Source: Bacteroidales bacterium (lineage in GTDB: Bacteria > Bacteroidota > Bacteroidia > Bacteroidales > WCHB1-69). Taken from it: a stretch of DNA of 14,390 nucleotides. Under the pieces are notes generated by a model. It saw nothing but the letters and a program-made list of their open reading frames with translations, searched no databases and was not told the origin of the DNA. Below, piece after piece: positions 6,222 to 13,274 of the stretch. A program made the translations under genes and the position numbers. Every line of letters begins with the position of its first letter. Position 1 is the first letter of the stretch. Location of the stretch: the NCBI GenBank assembly GCA_017394765.1, contig JAFPXF010000050.1, forward strand, positions 1 to 14,390, read 5' to 3'.

Positions 6222-6532
6222 TGAAAGTGATTGTTGATGATAATGTTGTGAAAGCGATTGACGACTTCTATATCGCTGCGATGAGCAGGCACATTTCATT
6301 GTCTGAAGAGACTGTTATGGCCAAAAAGAAACAGCTAATTGCCTCTCTCGAGTCTTTGAAGGATTACTATTTTATTTACCCAAAGGCGAGATGGAAAGAC
6401 GAATGGATAAAAAACAATTGGCAGGATTTTATTTGCGAGGATTTCCATTTTGCATACGAGGTGGTTCTCGATAAGAACGGGCAAGAAGTCATTTTCGTTC
6501 GCGACGCAGTACACAGTTTGTTGTATCATTAA
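6221..6532 (+). CDS. Probable RelE/ParE-like toxin (103 aa)
   Basis: A 103-aa protein translationally coupled to the small acidic gene before it. Its C-terminal half (CEDFHFAYEVVLDKNGQEVI followed by VRDAVHSLLYH) is a run of predicted strands ending in a histidine-containing tip. This resembles the layout of RelE/ParE-fold toxins, which cut ribosome-bound mRNA or poison gyrase. The N-terminal half is helical. No catalytic set can be assigned with certainty. After its TAA the same frame runs on through repeat copy C to a TGA at 6662-6664. The module is AT-rich and lies between repeat copies B and C, consistent with horizontal gain. It could instead be an unrelated two-gene unit. Confidence 0.55.
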   Translation: MKVIVDDNVVKAIDDFYIAAMSRHISLSEETVMAKKKQLIASLESLKDYYFIYPKARWKDEWIKNNWQDFICEDFHFAYEVVLDKNGQEVIFVRDAVHSLLYH

Positions 6533-6554
6533 ATCCTTAACATTATTTCAAAAG

Positions 6555-6664
6555 ACGCCTCCCTCGCCTATACCGCCTCCAACCGCCACGCCTCCGACAC
6601 CCGCATTGGGTTAATGGACAGCACCGTGCCGATAGAGGCGTTAGTGGATCGTGAGGAGGGGTGA
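6555..6664 (+). repeat. Degenerate direct repeat, copy C (gene-end remnant)
   Basis: This copy encodes NRHASDTRIGLMDSTVPIEA, closely matching copies A and B, and ends in TGA at 6662-6664. It is in the same frame as the toxin gene, whose TAA lies 21 bases before the matching part. Against copy A, leucine, glutamate and alanine codons differ by synonymous changes (for example CTG versus TTA). There is no start codon, so it is treated as a remnant, not a gene. It marks the junction with the GC-rich core genes. Confidence 0.65.
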
Positions 6665-6678
6665 ACGTGCTTCCGTCG

Positions 6679-7167
6679 TTAGCGCTCCGCTCCCGCGAAC
6701 CGCTTCAAAGCCCCCTCGTCCAGTCGTTGCACGGTCCATTCGTCCATCGGGACGGCCCCGATGCTGCGATAGACCTTCAGGGCGGGCTCGTTCCAGTCGA
6801 GGCAGATCCACTCCATACGGCCGCAATTGCGCTCCACGGCGATCTTGGCCAGATGCTTCAGCAGGGCTTTGCCGTATCCCCTACCCCGCTTCTCGGGAAG
6901 GATGAAGAGGTCTTCGAGATAGAGCCCCTTGCGCCCCACGAAGGTCGAGAAGTTGTGGAAAAAGAGGGCGAAGCCGACCACCGTGCCGTCTTCCTCCGCG
7001 AAGACCACCTCGGCGGAACGCTCCACGAACAGGGAGTGATAGACGGTGGCTTCATCGGCCACCACCTCGTCGGCGCATTTCTCGTAAACGGCCAACTTCT
7101 TGATGAATTCTAAGACGAGACCCGCCTCTTCGGGCTTCGCCGGACGGATATTGAAACTATGGCTCAT
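6679..7167 (-). CDS. GNAT-family N-acetyltransferase, diamine/thialysine-type
   Basis: A 162-aa cytoplasmic enzyme that should transfer an acetyl group from acetyl-CoA to an amine. The acetyl-CoA loop is KRGRGYG (residues 93-99), preceded by the strand YLEDLFILP (83-91). WNEPALKVYRSIGA (125-138) carries the tyrosine (Y133) that acts as general acid in this group. The YLED and WNEP signatures match the spermidine/spermine and thialysine N-acetyltransferase subgroup, so a small polyamine or lysine analogue is the likely substrate, though this is not proven. Length is normal for the family. It follows the dipeptidase gene on the same strand with a 110-base gap containing a hairpin, so it may have its own transcript. 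Confidence 0.9.
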   Translation of the reverse strand: MSHSFNIRPAKPEEAGLVLEFIKKLAVYEKCADEVVADEATVYHSLFVERSAEVVFAEEDGTVVGFALFFHNFSTFVGRKGLYLEDLFILPEKRGRGYGKALLKHLAKIAVERNCGRMEWICLDWNEPALKVYRSIGAVPMDEWTVQRLDEGALKRFAGAER

Positions 7168-7195
7168 ATACTATCATTTTGTCATACTTTTCTCC

Positions 7196-7212
7196 CAGCC
7201 TCGGAGAGGCTG
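7196..7212. repeat. Hairpin between the dipeptidase and acetyltransferase genes
   Basis: CAGCCTC (7196-7202) and GAGGCTG (7206-7212) are perfect arms with a 3-base loop. No T-run follows on the minus strand (GGGAGAAAAG follows), so it is not a classical intrinsic terminator. It may slow polymerase or mark an mRNA end between the two minus-strand genes. Confidence 0.4.
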
Positions 7213-7277
7213 AACGCACGCAGTGCAGTTAACACAATACAAGCGAAGCGCAGTGTGGTGACACAAGCGCACCCTCC

Positions 7278-8717
7278 TCACGCCAGCCGCTCCAGCAACT
7301 CGATCAGCACCCTCCAGATGTCGTGGATGGTCGAGAGCTCCACGCGCTCGCTGGTGGAGTGCGGCTCCACGATGCGCGGACCGATGCTGGCGATCTGGAT
7401 GCCTGGATAGTGCTGCACGAAGAAGCCCGCCTCCAACACGAAGTGCATCGCCACCATACGGGGACGCCAGCCCAGCACGTCCTGGAACGTGTCGCTGACC
7501 CGCTGCAGGAACGGCGACTGCTGGTCCTCCTGCCACGCCGGGGCCGACATCACGACCTCGGAAACGGCGCCTGCTTCGGCAAAGGTCGCGGCAATCGTCT
7601 TGCTCAACGCGGCCATATCGTCGTCAACGAAGCTGCGGGTGTGGGTGGAGACGAAAAGATGGTCTTCTTCTGCCATGATGCGCCCCACATTGTTGGAGGT
7701 TTCCACCGTGCCGGGCATCGCCGCGCTCATCTTCACCACGCCCTGCGGCACCTTCTCCAAGCTGCGGACCAACGCCGCAACAGCCTCTTTGGGAATGACC
7801 GTCTCCCGCTTCTCGCACGCCTCCATACTGCAGGTGATGCGCGGATCTGTGCCTTCATATTGTCTGTGGAACGTCTGGTTGATGTTGTCCAACAGCTCTT
7901 TCACGAACTCGGAAGCCCCGTTGTTTTCGGTCCAAATCACCATCTCGCCCGATGATGCAATCGAGGCGTTGGCTTCACCAATCTGGATGTCAGCAACTTC
8001 GATATCCTCTTCCTTGTTGATTACTTTCAGGATGATTTTAGTCTGCTCCACCGCGCTGCAGCGTCCTTTGTTGATATCGACGCCGGAGTGGCCGCCCAGT
8101 CCGCCGGCGATGCGGATACGGTGCCAATGACCGTCGTTGGGTGCTGGCAGCCGTTTCACAGGAATGCGGTGGAACTGCAGACAGGCGCCGGCGGCCCCGG
8201 TGGTGATGGTGTCGTAGTCCTCCGAGTCGAGGTTGATGACCTTGCGCCCTTTCAGGAAGTCCTTGCCGAGCTGCGACGCGCCCGACATGCCGTCCTCCTC
8301 GTTGGTCGTGGTGATGACCTCCAGGGCAGGGTGCACGATGCGGTCGTCTTCGAGCACGGCCAGTGCCATCGACAGTCCGATGCCGTTGTCAGCGCCCAGT
8401 GAGGTGCCGCGGGCCTTCATCCACCCGTTCTCCTCGTAGGCCTCGATGGGGTCGTTGAGCGGGTCTTTCATGCCTACGCAGACCATGTCCATGTGGTTGA
8501 GCAGCACGATGGGCTCGGCCGCCTCGTGTCCGGGGGTGGCGGGCTTGCGGATCACCACGCAGTTCTCCTTGTCACGCTCGTACTCCAAATGCAGCCGCTC
8601 GGCGAACTGGCAAAGGTAGTCGGCGATGCGCTCCTCGTGGTGCGAGGGGCGCGGAATCCGGTTCAGCTCGCGGAAGATGCTGAAAACACGGTCGGTATTG
8701 ATGTTGTGGGTTGTCAT
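7278..8717 (-). CDS. pepD: PepD-like aminoacyl-histidine (cytosol non-specific) dipeptidase, M20 family
   Basis: A 479-aa two-metal peptidase that hydrolyses dipeptides such as Xaa-His in the cytoplasm. Metal and catalytic residues are in the expected places: LLNHMDMV (H75, D77), LGADNGIG (D110 bridging ligand), TTNEEDG (E140 general base, E141 ligand), NLDSED (D164 ligand) and VEPHSTSER (H453 ligand). The dimerisation/lid domain lies between ~190 and 400. Length fits PepD of the M20C type. The N-terminal IPRPSHHEE segment is also typical. It lies 15 bases after the stop of the flavin reductase gene and is probably transcribed with it. Nothing is truncated. Confidence 0.95.
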   Translation of the reverse strand: MTTHNINTDRVFSIFRELNRIPRPSHHEERIADYLCQFAERLHLEYERDKENCVVIRKPATPGHEAAEPIVLLNHMDMVCVGMKDPLNDPIEAYEENGWMKARGTSLGADNGIGLSMALAVLEDDRIVHPALEVITTTNEEDGMSGASQLGKDFLKGRKVINLDSEDYDTITTGAAGACLQFHRIPVKRLPAPNDGHWHRIRIAGGLGGHSGVDINKGRCSAVEQTKIILKVINKEEDIEVADIQIGEANASIASSGEMVIWTENNGASEFVKELLDNINQTFHRQYEGTDPRITCSMEACEKRETVIPKEAVAALVRSLEKVPQGVVKMSAAMPGTVETSNNVGRIMAEEDHLFVSTHTRSFVDDDMAALSKTIAATFAEAGAVSEVVMSAPAWQEDQQSPFLQRVSDTFQDVLGWRPRMVAMHFVLEAGFFVQHYPGIQIASIGPRIVEPHSTSERVELSTIHDIWRVLIELLERLA

Positions 8718-8732
8718 ATTTTTGGGGGTAAA

Positions 8733-9296
8733 TTATTTCAGCCTCATCCCGTCCTTGAAGGCTTCGCCAACGCGCTGGGAGACAAGATAGTAACCGTGGG
8801 TATAGGGGTCAAAGGCGATGGCCTTCAGCGCATCGATATCCACTTTGCCGTCCTTCATCTTGTCGGCCTCCACGGAGGTCTGCAACACCTTGCCGATAAC
8901 GCCGAGACCAGTATCATCACCTTGGTATTCAATAAATTCGCACTCCATAGCTATGGGCAATTCGTTGATGACGGGGGCATCCACCAATGAGGATTTGGTG
9001 GCGGTGAGACCGCTCTTGGCGAACTTGTCTTTCTCCTTGTGGCCCGAGACCACGCCGAAATAGTCGGCCTCCACCACGTGGGCGGCGTCGGCGATGTGGA
9101 CCACAAAGCCCTTGCGTTTTTTGATGTTCTCCACCGTTTTGTGGGTTTCGGTGAGGTTGAGGGCCACGCGGTCGCGGTCGAGCATCGTGCCCCAGGCGGC
9201 GTTCATCACGTCAACGGTGCCGTCCTCGTTGTAGGTGGCGACGAGCAGAACGGGCATCGGGAAAATGGCTTCGGTTGTTTTAATCGGTTGTTTCAT
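8733..9296 (-). CDS. Flavin reductase family (flavoredoxin-like) FMN-binding protein
   Basis: A 187-aa cytoplasmic protein of the FMN-binding split-barrel flavin reductase group. The start of the fold, FPMPVLLVATYNEDG (12-26), leads into MNAAWGTML (31-39). LTETHKTVENIKKRKGFVVH (48-67) is the segment that contacts the flavin in this family. The substrate is unknown; relatives reduce flavins or act as electron carriers. It is first in a probable two-gene unit with the dipeptidase. Its promoter-like box (9351-9358) and a set of direct repeats lie between it and the AraC-family gene, which suggests control by that regulator, though this is not proven. Confidence 0.88.
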   Translation of the reverse strand: MKQPIKTTEAIFPMPVLLVATYNEDGTVDVMNAAWGTMLDRDRVALNLTETHKTVENIKKRKGFVVHIADAAHVVEADYFGVVSGHKEKDKFAKSGLTATKSSLVDAPVINELPIAMECEFIEYQGDDTGLGVIGKVLQTSVEADKMKDGKVDIDALKAIAFDPYTHGYYLVSQRVGEAFKDGMRLK

Positions 9297-9350
9297 AATG
9301 GATTATGTTTTAGTTCGTAATTACTTAAATGCTCTATTGGAATAGGAATG

Positions 9351-9358
9351 CAAAAGTA
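9351..9358 (-). promoter_or_regulatory. -7 box of the flavin reductase promoter
   Basis: Read on the minus strand the site is TACTTTTG, an exact TAnnTTTG match, 54 bases before the ATG at 9296. A TTTG (9385-9382 on the minus strand) lies 23 bases upstream of the box, a little far for a -33 element. Confidence 0.5.
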
Positions 9359-9381
9359 GAAAATTTGCCAATAAAAAAGCA

Positions 9382-9469
9382 CAAAGAAATCCCATCCAAG
9401 GAAAAAATCATCGGAATTCTATAAAGTCAAAAGAAATAATTTGCCGAAATCAGACAAAATCCAAGGAAA
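9382..9469 (-). promoter_or_regulatory. Direct-repeat array, candidate AraC-type operator
   Basis: On the plus strand four related sites occur: CAAAGAAA (9382-9389), CAAGGAAA (9397-9404), CAAAAGAAA (9428-9436) and CAAGGAAA (9462-9469). The right ends are 15, 32 and 33 bases apart, near multiples of the helical turn for the larger steps. The 11-mer ATCCAAGGAAA is repeated exactly (9394-9404, 9459-9469), and AATTTGCC also occurs twice (9362-9369, 9438-9445). They lie upstream of the flavin reductase -7 box and next to the end of an AraC-family gene. Confidence 0.4.
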
Positions 9470-9473
9470 TCCC

Positions 9474-10325
9474 TTATTGGCTGTTGCGGAAGTCGGAGGG
9501 ACTCATGCCTGTCTCGCGGCGGAAATAACGGCTGAACGTGGATTGCTCCTCGAAACCCAACATGTCGGCAATGACCTGCACCGAGAGGTCGCGCCGGACG
9601 TGCAGCAGCATCTTCGCTTCCGCCACAACTTGGCGATGAATCCAGTAGGCTGCAGTTTGACCCGTCTCCTGCTTGATGACAGCGCTGAAATGTTTGCTTG
9701 ACAAGCATGCCTTCTCGGCGTAGAAACTCACATCGCGGTGCTTACGGAAATACTGCTTGAGGTCATTGTGGAAATGTGCGCTGACCCTCTTGTCGGCCGG
9801 TGTCTCGTTCAGTTTGTTCCTGCGGTAGTGGCTGAGCAGGCGCAGGAGGAATTCCAGCAGACGCATCATCAGCATCTGATGGTCGGGAAGCTTGAGGCGT
9901 GTGATTTCGCACATCCCCTCCACCACGTTCGTTATCATCTTGTATTCATGCCTGTCGAGTTTCACGTTGGGATGTGGCTCGTAGCGGTAACGCAGTTGGT
10001 TGATGATTTGCAGCATCGGGTCATTCAGAAGCGCTGCCCTGACTACAATCAATGTGGCACGATAGTCGTCGGTTTTGTCCACTTTCAACAGTCTGTGATT
10101 GGGGAAGATGACGCCAACGGTGCGCTGCTCCGACAAGTCGGTGATGTCGTCGTACATGAGGTTGATGCGTCCCATGTGACCGATACAGATGACGTAATCT
10201 GGCGAGACAAACGGCTCGTCCCCTGAGGGCAACCCCCTCACATCATTGAAAACCACAATTCCTTCCTCCTTGATTCTCTGAGGATAAAGGTTCATCGGAT
10301 GGGTATATGACGATTTCTTTTTCAT
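9474..10325 (-). CDS. AraC-family transcriptional regulator
   Basis: A 283-aa regulator with a C-terminal AraC-type double helix-turn-helix (about residues 195-283). It includes YAEKACLSSKHFSAVIKQE in the first motif and VIADMLGFEEQSTFSRYFRR plus the family signature ETGMSPSDFR in the second. The first ~170 residues form a ligand-sensing cupin-like domain with no recognised specificity. The start is uncertain: the promoter box at 10330-10337 would begin transcription at about the annotated ATG, so the message would be nearly leaderless, or translation starts at M11 (10295) and gives 273 aa. It is divergent from the exported beta-helix gene and precedes the flavin reductase on the same strand; either could be a target. 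Confidence 0.92.
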   Translation of the reverse strand: MKKKSSYTHPMNLYPQRIKEEGIVVFNDVRGLPSGDEPFVSPDYVICIGHMGRINLMYDDITDLSEQRTVGVIFPNHRLLKVDKTDDYRATLIVVRAALLNDPMLQIINQLRYRYEPHPNVKLDRHEYKMITNVVEGMCEITRLKLPDHQMLMMRLLEFLLRLLSHYRRNKLNETPADKRVSAHFHNDLKQYFRKHRDVSFYAEKACLSSKHFSAVIKQETGQTAAYWIHRQVVAEAKMLLHVRRDLSVQVIADMLGFEEQSTFSRYFRRETGMSPSDFRNSQ

Positions 10326-10329
10326 GATG

Positions 10330-10337
10330 CAAAAATA
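10330..10337 (-). promoter_or_regulatory. -7 box of the AraC-family gene promoter
   Basis: Minus-strand TATTTTTG, an exact TAnnTTTG match, with TTTG (10363-10360) 22 bases upstream as a -33 candidate. It ends only 4 bases before the annotated ATG, which bears on the choice of start for the regulator. Confidence 0.5.
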
Positions 10338-10422
10338 CGGATTTATTTTAATAATATGTCAAAATCGGTCTTTTTGTTAATATTTTGCGCCGATATGCTA
10401 ACTTGCATGATGGTAGCGATGT

Positions 10423-10430
10423 TAATTTTG
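10423..10430 (+). promoter_or_regulatory. -7 box of the exported beta-helix gene promoter
   Basis: TAATTTTG matches TAnnTTTG, with a TTG (10403-10405) 17 bases upstream. The predicted transcript would start near 10437, before the ATG at 10470 and after the alternative ATG at 10356, which supports the shorter, signal-peptide-bearing start. Confidence 0.5.
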
Positions 10431-10469
10431 CAGGCAGAAAATAATTGTTTGGTTAAAAGGATAAATATT

Positions 10470-12446
10470 ATGAAACACACAGCTTTCCTGATCTGCATGT
10501 TGCTTTTGACAACCTGCGCTTTTGCACAGACGCCGAGCGACAACACCGTCGAAGTGGTCTATAGCGGCACGACGGCAACGGTGGCCGTCGCCGACAATGT
10601 GACGCAATATCTGACCGTCACCCAGCAAGGGGCGCACGTCTCCATCACTCAGAGCGATTCCCTTGCCAGCGAAATCACCTACAAGCTGAGCGGCACTTCG
10701 ACCGACGGTGAGTTCTATATGTCGGGCTCTTACAAAGCCACTCTAGAACTCAACGGTCTCACGTTGACTAACACCACACCCGTATATAGTGGAGCGGCGG
10801 TGCATGTCCAGAACGGCAAGCGCATCAACGTGAAGGTTATCACCGGCACCACCAACACGCTCGTCGATGCTGCCAGTGGTTCGCAGAAGGGATGCCTCTA
10901 CGTGAAAGGCCACGCCGAGTTCAAACAGCAGGGGACGCTCAACGTGGTGGGCAACGTGAAACACGGCATCAAGGCCGGCGAGTACATCAGCATAAAGAAC
11001 GCCACGATCAATGTGACCTCCGCCGTGGGCGACGGCATCTCGTGCAACCAGTATTTCCTGATGGAGAGCGGCACCCTCAACATCAGCGGCACCGCTGACG
11101 ACGGCATCCAGTGTGACCTCGAGGGCGACACGGCTACCGCCATCACTGCCGACCACGAGGACGAAGACTCGGGCAATATGTACATCAGCGGCGGCACCAT
11201 CACCATCAATTGCACGGCGATTGCCGCCAAGGGTATCAAATGCGCGGGTGACATTTACATCACCGATGAACCCGTCATCACGGTAACCACCAGCGGCAAA
11301 GGGACTTGGGACGAGGATGACTTGGAAACAAATGCGGCCTGCGGGATGAGTGCCGACGGGAACATCAACATCAGCGGCGGCACCCTCAACCTGACCTCCA
11401 CCGGCTCGGGCGGCAAAGGGATGAAGTGCGACAACGTGCTGACCATCAGCGGCGGTGACATCACCATATCCACCAGCGGCGGCCTCTACTATAACAACGG
11501 CACGACAGAAAACACCAACTACACCGGCAACACCGACCACATAAGCAGCGATTATTACTCGTCGCCCAAGGGCATCAAAACCGGATTGAAGACGCAGGTC
11601 GGCAACAGCTACACTTACAGCGGTGGCATGGTCATCAGTGGCGGCAACATAAAAGTGACCACCACGGGTCGCAATGGCGAAGGCATCGAGAGCAAAAACA
11701 CATTGGAGATAACAGGTGGCGAAGTCTATGTCAACGCTTACGATGACGGCATCAATTCGGCCCAAAATCTGACCGTCACCGACGGTTATGTCTATTCCCG
11801 CTCCAACAACAACGACGGCATGGATGCCAATGGCAACTTCTACCTCAATGGCGGCCTTGTTTACGCCATAGGTTCACGTTCGCCCGAGTTGGCCATCGAT
11901 GCCAATTCAGAAGGGGGAAAGAAGGTCTATATAAACGGAGGCGTTGTCATCGCGGTGAGAGGAATAGAGAACGGCAGTAGTATTAATCAACCCTATATCC
12001 AGTCCTCGTCCGTCAGCGGCAACAGTTGGTACACGGTGACCTACGGCGACAATGCCGTGGCTTTCTATACTCCCACGATTAACACCGGCGGCGGCGGTCC
12101 TGGCGGTGGTGGTCCTGGCGGCGGCAACTCTTCTACTTTCATCTCCGCTCCCAGCACTCCATTGCTTGCCAATGGGAACACCATCAGCGGTGGTACCCCG
12201 CATTTCGAGGGGAACTGTTATGTTAGTGGTGATGACGGCGGCGACGACACTGGCATCAGCGAACTTGACATGGAGGATGTCACCATCAAGATTCTGAACG
12301 GCAATATCATTGTCGAGGGTTGTGAAGACTGCGCAGTGAGCATATTCAACATGGAAGGCCGCCGGGTAGGCGACCGTGGACTCGCTCCCGGCGTTTATAT
12401 CGTTAAAGTCGGCGACCGCCCGGCACGGAAAGTTGTCGTGAACTAA
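10470..12446 (+). CDS. Exported Cthe_2159-like carbohydrate-binding beta-helix protein with type IX sorting domain
   Basis: A 658-aa secreted or surface protein. The start at 10470 gives a clear signal peptide (MKHTAFLICMLLLTTCAFA, cleavage before QTPSD); the frame is open back to 10356, but that region holds the promoter. From ~100 to 510 it is built of repeating rungs of ~25-30 residues with signatures such as GDGISCN, DDGIQCD, AKGIKCAGDI, GKGMKCD, GEGIESK and DDGINSA, the pattern of Cthe_2159-type proteins that bind polysaccharides such as pectin with calcium. A Gly-Pro linker (residues 540-552) follows. The last ~55 residues (IFNMEGRRV then LAPGVYIVKVGD and a KVVV end) match a type A type IX secretion sorting domain. 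It is divergent from an AraC-family regulator and converges on the peroxidase gene, with a 19-base gap holding the palindrome GACTGCAGTC. The ligand is not established. Confidence 0.88.
   Translation: MKHTAFLICMLLLTTCAFAQTPSDNTVEVVYSGTTATVAVADNVTQYLTVTQQGAHVSITQSDSLASEITYKLSGTSTDGEFYMSGSYKATLELNGLTLTNTTPVYSGAAVHVQNGKRINVKVITGTTNTLVDAASGSQKGCLYVKGHAEFKQQGTLNVVGNVKHGIKAGEYISIKNATINVTSAVGDGISCNQYFLMESGTLNISGTADDGIQCDLEGDTATAITADHEDEDSGNMYISGGTITINCTAIAAKGIKCAGDIYITDEPVITVTTSGKGTWDEDDLETNAACGMSADGNINISGGTLNLTSTGSGGKGMKCDNVLTISGGDITISTSGGLYYNNGTTENTNYTGNTDHISSDYYSSPKGIKTGLKTQVGNSYTYSGGMVISGGNIKVTTTGRNGEGIESKNTLEITGGEVYVNAYDDGINSAQNLTVTDGYVYSRSNNNDGMDANGNFYLNGGLVYAIGSRSPELAIDANSEGGKKVYINGGVVIAVRGIENGSSINQPYIQSSSVSGNSWYTVTYGDNAVAFYTPTINTGGGGPGGGGPGGGNSSTFISAPSTPLLANGNTISGGTPHFEGNCYVSGDDGGDDTGISELDMEDVTIKILNGNIIVEGCEDCAVSIFNMEGRRVGDRGLAPGVYIVKVGDRPARKVVVN
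12087..12125 (+). repeat. Gly/Pro-coding tandem repeat (linker)
   Basis: Thirteen codons encode GGGGPGGGGPGGG, made of two near-identical 15-base units plus a partial third. It separates the beta-helix from the C-terminal part and should be a flexible tether. Such sequence can change length by slippage in units of 15 bases. Confidence 0.75.
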
Positions 12447-12465
12447 AGGCGACTGCAGTCTGCAA

Positions 12466-13098
12466 TCACTCTCCCAGCATCCGTTGAATATCCTCTTCCA
12501 AACCCTCCGGTGACACCATCGGTTCGAAGCGCAGGATGGTCTTGCCGTCTTTGGAAACCAAAAACTTGCCGAAGTTCCACTTGATGGCATCGCCTTTGTC
12601 GAAACCGGAACCCGTTTTTTGGTGAATCATGTCGAGCTGGGCGGCGAAGGCCTCGTAGCCCTCCGGATAGCCGGTGAACGGGGCTTTGGACTTAAGGAAG
12701 GTGTAGAGCGGACTCTCTTTCTTCCCGTTGACATCGACTTTGTCGAACAGCGGGAAAGTGACGTTGTAGGTCAACGAACAGAAATTCTGGATCTCCTCGT
12801 TGGTGCCGGGTTCCTGTTCAAGGAACTGGTTGCACGGGAACGCCAGGATCTCCAGTCCTTGGTCCTTGTATTTCAGATAGAGGGCTTCGAGGCCTTCATA
12901 TTGCGGGGTGAGCCCGCACTTGCTCGCCACATTGACGATCAGCAGCACCTTGCCTTTGTAGTTGGCCAGCGACACGTCATTGCCTTTGATATCCTTGACC
13001 GTGATGTCGTAGATGCTTTTGTACTTTTTGTTTTGTCCGAAGCAACTCACCGCCGCAAGCAGGGCGAAAGTTGCAATGATGAGGGTTTTAACTTTCAT
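12466..13098 (-). CDS. Exported glutathione peroxidase family protein (thiol peroxidase)
   Basis: A 210-aa peroxidase that should reduce hydroperoxides with a thiol donor, probably thioredoxin-like. The start is set at 13098: a longer frame opens at 13125, but that ATG lies within the promoter -7 box at 13123-13130. The first ~22 residues are a signal peptide ([20 protein letters not shown]), and AVSC could be a weak lipobox, so it is periplasmic or a lipoprotein. NVASKCGLT holds the peroxidatic cysteine C61 (cysteine, not selenocysteine). FPCNQF (87-92) supplies Q91, WNFGKF gives W174 and N175, and C107 is placed like the resolving cysteine of thioredoxin-dependent members. Confidence 0.93.
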   Translation of the reverse strand: MKVKTLIIATFALLAAVSCFGQNKKYKSIYDITVKDIKGNDVSLANYKGKVLLIVNVASKCGLTPQYEGLEALYLKYKDQGLEILAFPCNQFLEQEPGTNEEIQNFCSLTYNVTFPLFDKVDVNGKKESPLYTFLKSKAPFTGYPEGYEAFAAQLDMIHQKTGSGFDKGDAIKWNFGKFLVSKDGKTILRFEPMVSPEGLEEDIQRMLGE

Positions 13099-13122
13099 AA
13101 GAGCTGTTCTATTTTTGAACGG

Positions 13123-13130
13123 CAAAGATA
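13123..13130 (-). promoter_or_regulatory. -7 box of the glutathione peroxidase promoter
   Basis: Minus-strand TATCTTTG, an exact TAnnTTTG match identical to the toxin-antitoxin box. Transcription would start near 13117, about 18 bases before the ATG at 13098. No clear -33 element is visible. The remaining 144 bases up to 13274 hold no gene that I can support. Confidence 0.6.
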
Positions 13131-13274
13131 CAAAAAACGCCGATGTGGTTGTAAATCACGACCATCTCGCCCTCATGCCAAATGGGGTAAAGATTTGTTA
13201 TTCATTAGTTTGCCAAAGGGAATATGGGTATAGTTGGGGATTGTTATTTACAGTAAACGGTGCGGGCTATTGGA

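Noticed and set aside
7323..7955. 210-codon plus-strand frame opposite the dipeptidase
   Set aside because: The minus-strand frame carries all PepD metal-binding residues; the plus-strand product is a His/Arg-rich antisense shadow.
9738..10226. 162-codon plus-strand frame opposite the AraC gene
   Set aside because: The minus strand has clear AraC helix-turn-helix signatures; the plus frame has no recognisable features.
10743..11765. 340-codon minus-strand frame
   Set aside because: It is a shadow of the beta-helix gene, created by its regular GC-rich codons; the product is a compositionally odd Ala/Val/Asp chain.
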